Part shown: positions 1 to 5,607 of the stretch, piece by piece
Position numbering within the stretch: the stretch's first letter is position 1
How the letters are laid out: the number at the start of each line of letters is the position of its first letter
From: Verrucomicrobia subdivision 3 bacterium UBA693
GTDB lineage: Bacteria > Verrucomicrobiota > Verrucomicrobiia > Limisphaerales > UBA8199
Assembly (NCBI GenBank): GCA_002298785.1
Contig: DBMR01000011.1
Coordinates: 1-64,000 of the forward strand
Reading direction: 5' to 3'
DNA length: 64,000 bases
Position numbers and translations under genes: made by a program
Notes under the pieces: generated by a model
What the model was told of the DNA's origin: nothing
What the model saw: only the letters and a program-made list of their open reading frames with translations
The model's database searches: none

Positions 1-309
1 GACGTGGAAGTCGTCCCTACCATTACATCTTCCACAGCACTCGATATCCCGCAGGACTATCGTCCTGGGAAAAGATCACCGAGCGCTTCTGATTCAACAG
101 CGTTGGGAGGACTTGTCGGTCCTTCTTGCTGACGGTATTTGGTTTCGGCTGTGTTGGCTTTTGCAGCCTCAAGCGCAGCCACTTTGGCACGAATTGAACT
201 ATGGTTGTCATGATGGGCTCCCCGTTTAAGTGTAGAGTTTAGAGTGCGGAGTGAAGAACTTGCCGATTGCAAAATTCCGCACTCTTCATTCTGCATTCTG
301 CACTGCTTT
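1..309. other. Window start without a supportable gene
   Basis: About 300 bases with no convincing gene. Short minus-strand reading frames of 62 and 79 codons overlap here in different frames; neither resembles a family I know. The last 30 bases contain the TGCAGAATG-like spacer motif that recurs between the tRNA genes downstream. The first 40 bases contain an inverted repeat (GTGGAAG near 4-10 with CTTCCAC near 30-36) of unknown role. Confidence 0.4.
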
Positions 310-384
310 TGGCTGCCAGGGTTGGACTCGCACCAACACCGAACGGCTTAACAGGCCGCCGTGCTACTTTGACACTACCTGGCA
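310..384 (-). tRNA. tRNA-Asn(GTT), non-canonical elbow
   Basis: Cloverleaf of 75 nt with encoded CCA. The acceptor TGCCAGG pairs with CCTGGCA and the discriminator is G. The D stem GTGT/GCAC carries loop CAAAGTA, the anticodon stem GCGGC/GCCGT carries loop CTGTTAA (anticodon GTT), and the variable loop has 5 nt. The T stem GTTGG/CCAAC carries loop TGCGAGT. Position 55 is G instead of the near-universal U, and the D loop has A-G where G18-G19 is expected. It is the last gene of the minus-strand array. Confidence 0.78.
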
Positions 385-393
385 ATGGTTAAT

Positions 394-470
394 TGGCGCT
401 GCCGGCAGGAGTTGCACCTGCATCGGTTCGTTTAGAAGACGAACGCCTCGTCTATTTCGGCCACGGCAGC
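394..470 (-). tRNA. tRNA-Arg(TCT), non-canonical elbow
   Basis: Cloverleaf of 77 nt with encoded CCA. Acceptor GCTGCCG/CGGCAGC is fully paired and the discriminator is G. Anticodon stem TTCGT/ACGAA with loop CTTCTAA gives TCT. T stem GCAGG/CCTGC has loop TGCAACT, again with G55. The D arm has a GCC/GGC stem and a loop containing ATAG, giving A18-G19 instead of G18-G19. Only nine bases separate it from tRNA-Asn, so the two are almost certainly co-transcribed. Confidence 0.76.
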
Positions 471-569
471 CCAAGCAGTGAAGAGTTAAAAGTGCCAAGT
501 GCAGAATGAGCCGGATAGTAATAGGTGTTCCACTCTGCACTCTGCATTCTTAACTCTGCACTGGAATAG

Positions 570-646
570 TGGCGGATCCGAAGGGACTCGCACCCTCAGC
601 CTTCCCGCAGACAACGGGTTGCTCTGGCTAGTTGAGCTACGGATCC
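570..646 (-). tRNA. tRNA-Asp(GTC), non-canonical elbow
   Basis: Cloverleaf of 77 nt with encoded CCA. Acceptor GGATCCG/CGGATCC, D stem GCTC/GAGC with loop AACTAGCCA, anticodon loop TTGTCTG (GTC) on a stem ACCCG/CGGGA with one terminal mismatch, and T stem GAGGG/CCCTT with loop TGCGAGT. The D arm is otherwise ordinary, so the change to A18-G19 and G55 is easy to see. The discriminator G fits Asp identity. Confidence 0.8.
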
Positions 647-703
647 AAATTGAAAGAACTGAATGGCATTCTGCACTCTGCACTTTTCACTCTGCACTTA
701 AGT

Positions 704-792
704 TGGTGGGAGGTGCTGGTAACGCTCCAGTCGTCACTTCCGACAGTTATTTTCGACACCGGTTTTACAGACCGGCAGCCGGAACACCTCCC
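704..792 (-). tRNA. tRNA-Tyr(GTA), D-arm-poor, long variable arm
   Basis: Candidate of 89 nt with encoded CCA. Acceptor GGGAGGT/ACCTCCC is perfect and the discriminator is A. Anticodon stem CCGGT/ACCGG with loop CTGTAAA gives GTA. A long variable region of about 28 nt fits bacterial type II tRNA-Tyr. Only 10 nt lie between the acceptor and anticodon stems, so no normal D arm can form. The T arm CTGG/CCAG has loop AGCGTTA with G55. It may be a degenerate gene or a D-armless form. Confidence 0.6.
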
Positions 793-860
793 GAATTGGC
801 CTGCCGAGCCGCAGCTCGAGACCGCATCAGTGTGCGAGGGCGCTGGGTTCGAGCGAAGGC

Positions 861-938
861 TGGTAGCGGGGGCAGGAATCACACCTGCCTAAAACGGATT
901 ATGAGACCGTCCTCTGTGCTTTAGTCGAGTTCCCCGCG
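861..938 (-). tRNA. tRNA-Met(CAT), initiator-like, non-canonical elbow
   Basis: Cloverleaf of 78 nt with encoded CCA. The 5' strand CGCGGGG faces CCCCGCT, so the first base pair is a C1-U72 mismatch; a mismatched 1-72 pair is the hallmark of initiator tRNA, and CGCGGGG is also the E. coli tRNA-fMet 5' strand. Anticodon loop CTCATAA gives CAT, but the anticodon stem ACGGT/TCCGT lacks the full three G:C pairs of true initiators. The D loop contains AAAG. The T loop TGTGATT has G55 and U56. Confidence 0.68.
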
Positions 939-944
939 ATGAAA

Positions 945-1019
945 TGGTGGAGTCGGCGGGTAACGCTCCCGCATGAGCTTGCTTGCAGTGCAAGTGCATT
1001 TCTTGTCTGCCACGACCCC
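945..1019 (-). tRNA. tRNA-Ala(TGC), non-canonical elbow and C33
   Basis: Cloverleaf of 75 nt with encoded CCA. Acceptor GGGGTCG/CGACTCC contains a G3-U70 wobble and discriminator A73, the classical alanine identity set. Anticodon stem CTTGC/GCAAG encloses ACTGCAA, giving TGC with C instead of the usual U at position 33. The T stem GCGGG/CCCGC is perfect with loop AGCGTTA (G55). The D loop contains AAG, read as A18-G19. Preserved identity elements argue that alanylation is still possible. Confidence 0.68.
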
Positions 1020-1114
1020 GATATAAATGGAGAATGCAAATTGGAAATTGCAGAATGCCGGACTGCCCCAAACCTGCCATTTTGCAATCTACATTCTTCA
1101 TTTTGCAGTCAGAC

Positions 1115-1185
1115 CAGGCCGCCCTGGTGCTGCCCCAGGCAGGCTGAGTTTTGGAGACTCCGCTGCACGAGCTGGTGCGCGGCCT
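1115..1185 (-). tRNA. tRNA-Trp(CCA), no encoded CCA, aberrant T loop
   Basis: Cloverleaf of 71 nt without encoded CCA; the next bases are GTC. Acceptor AGGCCGC/GCGGCCT and discriminator G fit Trp identity. Anticodon loop CTCCAAA gives CCA on a stem GGAGT/ACTCA with one terminal mismatch. T stem CCTGG/CCAGG has loop GGCAGCA, so U54, U55 and A58 are all replaced while C56 is kept. The D region is compressed, with a GCAC/GTGC stem and a loop containing CAG. It lies just upstream of the four-helix-bundle gene on the opposite strand. Confidence 0.62.
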
Positions 1186-1212
1186 ATTTGAATGGAGATT
1201 TTAGATTGCAGA

Positions 1213-1596
1213 ATGCAGAATGACCTTCCAATGCAAGATCGAGATCTCCAAATCAGGACAAAACGGTTTGCCCTTCAAATAATCAAATTCTGCGAAGGGC
1301 TATCGAACGATGAGACAAGCAGAATCCTGAAGCGACAACTGCTCCGCCCAGGGACATCTGTCGGAGCGAATTATCGCGCAGCTTGTCGCGCCAAATCGAA
1401 GCCGACCTTTATTTCGAAGATGGGTGACGTGCTCGAAGAATCCGACGAGTGCGGCTATTGGGTGGAATTGCTCACGGAATCCGGAAAGGTGGATTCGAAA
1501 ACTGCCGCTCCGCTTGTAAGCGAGGCCAACGAGTTGGTCGCGATTTCCATTTCTTCTATCACTACCGCAAAGCGCAACGCAGGGTTGGAAGACTAG
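1213..1596 (+). CDS. Four-helix-bundle protein (23S rRNA IVP / S23 family)
   Basis: Protein of about 128 residues from this ATG; in-frame ATGs also occur at 1192 and 1231. The family signature is clear: an N-terminal amphipathic helix, then the GTSVGANYRAACRAKS segment that marks S23/IVP proteins, then EESDECGYWVELL and a C-terminal ANELVAI helix. Members form four-helix bundles that pentamerise. They are known from intervening sequences of 23S rRNA genes and as free-standing genes; their biochemical role is not settled. Here the gene sits between tRNA-Gly and tRNA-Trp of the array, on the opposite strand. Its 5' end overlaps the TGCAGAATG spacer motif, so the start is uncertain. No rRNA sequence flanks it. 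Confidence 0.85.
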   Translation: MQNDLPMQDRDLQIRTKRFALQIIKFCEGLSNDETSRILKRQLLRPGTSVGANYRAACRAKSKPTFISKMGDVLEESDECGYWVELLTESGKVDSKTAAPLVSEANELVAISISSITTAKRNAGLED

Positions 1597-1663
1597 CCGC
1601 AGTCCCACGAAAACTGTGGGCCGGGAGGGTTCTACATTCTGCAATTTGCATTCTGCACTTAAT

Positions 1664-1737
1664 TGGTGCGGCTGCCGGGAGTTGCGCCCGGACATTCGCC
1701 CTGGCGAGGCGACATTCTGCTTTTAAATCACAGCCGC
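1664..1737 (-). tRNA. tRNA-Gly(GCC), non-canonical elbow and C33
   Basis: Cloverleaf of 74 nt with encoded CCA. Acceptor GCGGCTG/CAGCCGC is perfect and the discriminator is A. Anticodon stem TCGCC/GGCGA encloses TCGCCAG, giving GCC with C33 instead of U33. D stem ATTT/GAAT has loop AAAAGCA (A18-G19) and T stem CCGGG/CCCGG has loop CGCAACT (G55). It is the first gene of the minus-strand array, 11 nt downstream of a strong hairpin. Confidence 0.7.
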
Positions 1738-1748
1738 GGAAATTAAGA

Positions 1749-1778
1749 AGCCCCGGAGCGTCATCGCGCTCCGGGGCT
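1749..1778. terminator. 12-bp GC-rich hairpin, possibly bidirectional terminator
   Basis: Perfect inverted repeat AGCCCCGGAGCG / CGCTCCGGGGCT around a 6-base loop. On the minus strand it is followed by TTCTTAATTT, ending transcripts entering from the right just before the tRNA array. On the plus strand it is followed by TTTG and could end the four-helix-bundle transcript. Confidence 0.65.
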
Positions 1779-2460
1779 TTGCCATTTCAACAAAGAACAA
1801 ACACCTCTTGATATCTGGTTAGATACCAACCCACGGTTTCACGGTGGTTCTTTCGGTGTTTAGGGGCACACCTCCTGGGAAGCCCTTAGATTGTAAAATC
1901 CGGCTTAAATCATCTGGCGCGCATCTGTAGCGACCTGCCCGCTTCCGGGCCGGCGGAGAACCTCGGCTCTCCCGCCCGTCCTCCGTAGCTTCACCACGGA
2001 AGACCAGCGCATTCCTGGCCTCAGCAGCCTTTGCTTGCCGAGCCCCCTCTACGCACTTACTGCGGAGGGTGGACGCCGCTTTATGTTTTCTGCCTGGTGA
2101 CATCGTTCAGATGCCGTCTCGTGTTCGTCTCACAGTCTTTACCTTTCGTTTTGAGGTTCACTTCAGTCGTTCATGGGCAACAAAAAACCCTGCTTACGTC
2201 GCGGTAAGCAGGGTTGGAAAATCCAGTGGATCCTATGATCTCATTACCTGCCTACCAAAAGTCTATCGGGGTTGCTATATCCGGACCTATGCAATTTCAG
2301 GCCCGCCGATAGACTCCGGCTGAACATCCAGCCGGCGAGCTGGGCTTCACGACGTGTCGCTCTTCCGAGCGGCCTCGTCGGCCCTATCGTTGCTAAAATG
2401 TTCAAACAGGTCTTCATAGAACGTGCGCACAGACTACAGCATTAGCGCTAATCTTGTCCA
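1779..2460. other. Gene-free structured region, possible non-coding RNA(s)
   Basis: About 680 bases with no convincing protein gene. The minus strand is rich in local inverted repeats. These include a 10-base pair (AGTCTATCGG with CCGATAGACT, about 2265-2316) enclosing a further GGCCT/AGGTCC pair, and an intrinsic terminator at 2178-2215. A perfect palindrome ATTAGCGCTAAT lies at about 2440-2451. A 94-codon minus-strand frame at 1819-2103 coincides with the folded part and resembles no known protein. I tested tmRNA, RNase P and SRP signatures by eye and found none, so the class is unknown. Confidence 0.35.
2178..2215 (-). terminator. Intrinsic terminator, minus strand
   Basis: Inverted repeat of 12 bases (AACCCTGCTTAC / GTAAGCAGGGTT) with a 6-base loop, followed on the minus strand by a run of six T and then GTTG. 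It implies a minus-strand transcript starting to the right, either read-through from the hydrolase gene or a separate RNA of roughly 200-250 nt. Confidence 0.75.
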
Positions 2461-2525
2461 CTTATACTTTTAGGGGGGCGTATATTCTAAATTCAAATAT
2501 CTGGATAGGTTGATGGAAGATCCGC

Positions 2526-3458
2526 TCAGGGAATGTTCTTCTTCTCCACTTTCCACCCTGGCGCCTTCGCGAGGCCGCAAGGGTCACCAACGAACAACTT
2601 GGCCGTTTCCAGGTCCTCTTTGAGCTGCCACTGCAGCCAAGCCGTGGCCACTTCGGCAAATTCACCCCCATGCGGTTTGCTGTAGGTGCCACCGTGCCCA
2701 ACATTCAGATTCGCCGCGAATATCGGCAAATGGTTGATGCGTTTGAAGTCGTCCATCCCATTGGTGTAGGCTATGTCCTTTTCACCACCCAGAATGTACA
2801 GGATAGATGTGTGAAGCTTTGCTAAATGATCCTTAGTCAGGCTGGGCATCCCGGGCATTCCTCTTCCAGGATCCCCGAGGATGCCGCTGTTGCAGATCAT
2901 CGCCGTTGCTATCCGCGTATCGGGTGCCACTTCGAGAGCCTGCAAGCCTCCGCAGGACATCCCGGCGACCGCGATCTTTTTCGTGTTGAGCTTCTGGTAA
3001 TACTGGCTCGAATGATCACTGTTCTGTGCGATTGCCCAATCGATTGCCTCAGTCAACATTGGTGACTTGGTTGGGCCACCCGCGCTGCGCCGTTGCCCCT
3101 CCGCCGGCATGGGGCCAATGGCGACCACCAGAAACCCATGCGATGCCACCTCGGACAAGAAGTTCACATGCTCCCATGGTGAATTAGCGCATGCCCCGTT
3201 TCCCCACGCAACTACTGGCATTTTGGCCTTCTCGCCAAACGCGCCGAGGTCCTTGGGCCGAAAAACCGTATGCGTGGCCAGGGATTTTTCTGAAACCATC
3301 AGCGCTTTGTACGGCCCTGTCCCGCCATCTTCGACGGTCCGGCTCGCAGTCTCTATAGACGGGGCCGGAGCGTGTACATCCGAAGCTGCAATGGCCCGGG
3401 TCGCGAAGGGCATCAAACCAACTGAAGCCAGAATAACGAAGTAATGAATTCGGGTCAT
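2526..3458 (-). CDS. Secreted alpha/beta hydrolase
   Basis: Protein of 310 residues from the ATG at 3458; another ATG lies six codons upstream. The N-terminus has a signal peptide (hydrophobic FVILASVGLMPFATRAIAA). The mature part has an alpha/beta-hydrolase layout of the dienelactone/PET-hydrolase type: a PVVAWGNG strand-turn near the oxyanion region, the nucleophile elbow GMSCGG, and a late NVGHGG carrying the probable catalytic His. It probably acts on an extracytoplasmic ester, but the substrate cannot be told. It stands alone, diverging from the hipBA locus, and its transcript may end at the 2178-2215 terminator. Confidence 0.82.
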   Translation of the reverse strand: MTRIHYFVILASVGLMPFATRAIAASDVHAPAPSIETASRTVEDGGTGPYKALMVSEKSLATHTVFRPKDLGAFGEKAKMPVVAWGNGACANSPWEHVNFLSEVASHGFLVVAIGPMPAEGQRRSAGGPTKSPMLTEAIDWAIAQNSDHSSQYYQKLNTKKIAVAGMSCGGLQALEVAPDTRIATAMICNSGILGDPGRGMPGMPSLTKDHLAKLHTSILYILGGEKDIAYTNGMDDFKRINHLPIFAANLNVGHGGTYSKPHGGEFAEVATAWLQWQLKEDLETAKLFVGDPCGLAKAPGWKVEKKNIP

Positions 3459-3476
3459 AGGGGTGTGTTCGCTCAA

Positions 3477-3753
3477 CGTTTCCTCTCTACCGCTGCAGAG
3501 TTGGCAGGAACTCCATCACAATTGCGACGGTTCGTTTTAATTGGTCGCGGTTTGTTGGCATCGTCACTATTTGACAGTACTTCCGACAAACAGAGGGATT
3601 TGGACATCGTTCGGTTCGCTTTAAGATCCTCGCTCAGAGATCCGCGGCATTCAAAGAACGCGCTCCAGCGCGTTTTGCGCTACGTTGCAGAGGAAAATAT
3701 GCGGTATCTGGTGAAAGCGAAAGTGAAGCCTGGGCCGGATTGCTATGGGCTTA
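3477..3753. other. Intergenic region before hipBA
   Basis: The interval between the hydrolase and the first hipBA module has no supportable gene. A 127-codon plus-strand frame starting at 3444 overlaps the hydrolase start and matches no known family. Nothing else is seen until the operator at 3754. Confidence 0.4.
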
Positions 3754-3780
3754 AGCGCATAATGGCCTTTTATGCGCTTG
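3754..3780 (+). promoter_or_regulatory. Probable HipB operator palindrome
   Basis: Perfect 10-base arms AAGCGCATAA and TTATGCGCTT separated by seven bases, nine bases upstream of the -35 hexamer of hipB. Type II antitoxins of the HipB family bind such palindromes and autorepress; the assignment rests on position and symmetry. Confidence 0.65.
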
Positions 3781-3788
3781 GAACCATG

Positions 3789-3817
3789 TTGACAGATTAT
3801 CGGCTATGGCACATAAT
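3789..3817 (+). promoter_or_regulatory. Consensus sigma-70 promoter of hipBA, predicted leaderless
   Basis: TTGACA at 3789-3794, a 17-base spacer, and CATAAT at 3812-3817. The expected start site, about seven bases after the -10 element, falls on the A of the ATG at 3824, so the mRNA would be leaderless. The GGAG just before the ATG would then not be transcribed. Confidence 0.65.
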
Positions 3818-3823
3818 TGGAGC

Positions 3824-4072
3824 ATGAGTGATCTGGCTCGCGATCCAAAGCAGATCGGTAACCTAATCCGCCGTGCTCGCAAGGGGCGAGGATTAAGCCA
3901 GGGTGCCCTTGGGGCCAAAGCGGGTATCCGGCAGGAAACCGTCTCCCTACTGGAAGCCGGTAACGAGACCGCCAAGCTAGAGACAATCCTGAAGGTCCTT
4001 TCTGCTCTGGACTTGGAATTGCGCATTGCTCCGCGTTCTAAAGGCGACTTGGGCATAGAAGAAGACTTCTGA
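3824..4072 (+). CDS. HipB-type XRE-family antitoxin
   Basis: Small DNA-binding protein of 82 residues with a helix-turn-helix of the XRE type (IGNLIRRARKGRGLSQ then LGAKAGIRQETVSLLEAG, residues about 10-48). The ATG at 3824 is preferred over the upstream ATG at 3806, which lies inside the promoter. Family role: it binds and neutralises the HipA kinase and represses the operon through the upstream palindrome. The stop codon TGA shares one base with the ATG of hipA, giving tight translational coupling and a classical antitoxin-first order. Confidence 0.9.
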   Translation: MSDLARDPKQIGNLIRRARKGRGLSQGALGAKAGIRQETVSLLEAGNETAKLETILKVLSALDLELRIAPRSKGDLGIEEDF

Positions 4073-5373
4073 TGCCACGAAAACCAATAAATGCACCGCT
4101 GCGGGTTCTTTTGAACAATCGGCTGGTCGGCCGCTTGCTGAAGGAGCCCGGTGGCGCGATCTCGTTCCGATATGATGAGAGTTGGTTGTCTTGGAGCAAT
4201 ACCTTCCCGATTTCGATGTCGCTTCCGTTGCGGGAAGATAGGTTTAAGGGGGACCGAGTCGTGGCCGTTTTTGAAAACCTCTTGCCGGATTCGGAAGAAG
4301 TTCGGCGACGAGTGGCGGAGAAGGTCGGGGCCAAGGGTCTAGACGCCTACAGCCTGTTGTTTCAAATTGGCCGAGATTGTGTAGGGGCGCTGGAGTTCCT
4401 TCCCGATGATGACGGTGCCGTGCATGATACATCAGGCATCAAGGGCGAACCCATCGATGATGAGGGCATTGAAAAATTGCTGAAGACTCTGGCTAGAGCG
4501 CCACTGGGCCTTGGCGAAGACAAGGAATTTCGCATCTCGGTTGCCGGCGCACAGGAAAAGACGGCGTTACTCTTTCACAAAGGCAAATGGCGGAAACCCC
4601 ACGGTGCAACGCCCACAACGCATATCCTTAAAACGCAGATTGGAACGCTGCAGAACGGTATTGACCTCTCAAATAGCGTCGAGAACGAGTATTACTGCCT
4701 CAAACTAATGTCGGCTTTTGGGCTGCCAACAGCTGCAGCAGAAATACGGGTGTTTGGCAAGACCACGGCCCTGGTCATTGAACGATTTGATCGGAAATGG
4801 ACGGATGAACGTCGCCTGTTGCGATTGCCACAAGAGGACTTTTGCCAGGCGCTTTCAGTCCCGCCCGGACTGAAGTATCAGAGTCTCGGGGGTCCAGGAA
4901 TAATTGAAGGCCTAAAACTGCTGAAGGGAAGCGATACACCAACTGAGGATCAGAGGTCATTCTTGAAGGCACAGGTGCTATTCTGGCTGATAGGAGCCAC
5001 CGATGGGCATGCCAAGAATTTCAGCATCTATTTGGGCCGGGGCGGCCGATTCAGGCTCACGCCGGTGTACGATGTGCTAACGGCTCAGCCCAGTTTTGTG
5101 ACCAGGCAGATTGAGCGCAAACAGATGAAGCTTGCCATGTTCGTCGGGGATAGCCGGCACTACCGTCTCGATGAGATCAAGGGCCGCCATTTTATCCAGA
5201 CTACGGAACGAGCCGGATTGCCCGGGGCGCTTGCAAAACAAGTGCTGGAAGAGGTAGCCAATGCCGCTGACGCGGCGATTACGAGCGTCGAGGCACAACT
5301 CCCTCGGGATTTTCCCGATTATATTCACAATGCAGTGAAAGCTGGCCTTTCCGACCGCATCAAATTCATCTGA
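4072..5373 (+). CDS. HipA serine/threonine kinase toxin
   Basis: Protein of 433 residues, close to E. coli HipA length and sequence. Visible signatures are: an N-terminal Couple_hipA region; RISVAGAQEKTALL, which in E. coli HipA contains the ATP-loop serine that is autophosphorylated (here the position reads VAGAQEKT); TPTTHILK; VIERFDR; the catalytic loop GATDGHAKNF; and the metal-binding PVYDV. E. coli HipA phosphorylates glutamyl-tRNA synthetase and induces dormancy; the same target is plausible here but unproven. It is the second gene of the hipBA operon. All core motifs look intact, so an active toxin is likely. Confidence 0.93.
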   Translation: MPRKPINAPLRVLLNNRLVGRLLKEPGGAISFRYDESWLSWSNTFPISMSLPLREDRFKGDRVVAVFENLLPDSEEVRRRVAEKVGAKGLDAYSLLFQIGRDCVGALEFLPDDDGAVHDTSGIKGEPIDDEGIEKLLKTLARAPLGLGEDKEFRISVAGAQEKTALLFHKGKWRKPHGATPTTHILKTQIGTLQNGIDLSNSVENEYYCLKLMSAFGLPTAAAEIRVFGKTTALVIERFDRKWTDERRLLRLPQEDFCQALSVPPGLKYQSLGGPGIIEGLKLLKGSDTPTEDQRSFLKAQVLFWLIGATDGHAKNFSIYLGRGGRFRLTPVYDVLTAQPSFVTRQIERKQMKLAMFVGDSRHYRLDEIKGRHFIQTTERAGLPGALAKQVLEEVANAADAAITSVEAQLPRDFPDYIHNAVKAGLSDRIKFI

Positions 5374-5607
5374 CCCGCATCTGACCAACTTGCGTCGAGG
5401 AATCAGCGCATCTCCCTTGAATCTCATCGAGATGATCGTGTTGCCAGGCGAGTGTAATCGCTGTCGCTAGTGACGAGGCAGAAACCGCCAACGGCGCCGG
5501 AGTGAAGAATGTCCATCGTGTCGATTATCATGGCGCTGAGCACGAGGCCCGGGCCTTCGTGCGTGACCTGCACGCCGTTGTTCGCCGCACGCAGGCGGGT
5601 CGGGTCT
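5374..5607. other. Gap between convergent hipA and sigma-54 regulator
   Basis: 234 bases between convergent genes. The minus strand carries a 75-codon frame overlapping the end of the sigma-54 gene (5424-5651), which in part looks like decayed coding sequence but matches no family I recognise. No clear terminator was found. Confidence 0.3.

Noticed and set aside
57..296. Two overlapping minus-strand reading frames (62 and 79 codons) at the window start
   Set aside because: They share the same DNA in different frames, show no family features and run into the spacer repeats of the tRNA array.
310..1737. Array dismissed as ordinary tRNA pseudogenes
   Set aside because: Acceptor and anticodon stems are intact, seven genes encode CCA, and the same tertiary positions are altered in every gene, which is not what independent decay produces.
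1895..1920. Possible RNase P RNA 3' signature (CCGGCTTAAATC)
   Set aside because: The matching 5' signature of RNase P (GGAAAGTCCGGGC) is absent at the expected distance, so the likeness is chance.
1819..2103. 94-codon minus-strand frame upstream of the tRNA array
   Set aside because: It coincides with strongly folded sequence, has biased Arg/Ala/Gly composition, and matches no known family.
1797..2175. tmRNA
   Set aside because: No tRNA-like 3' domain with canonical T loop and no alanine-rich tag frame ending in a stop were found.
3806..3823. Upstream ATG as the start of hipB
   Set aside because: It lies within the -35/-10 region; the next ATG (3824) matches the family N-terminus and the predicted transcript start.
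3444..3827. 127-codon plus-strand frame before hipB
   Set aside because: It overlaps the hydrolase start and the hipB promoter, and has no recognisable family.
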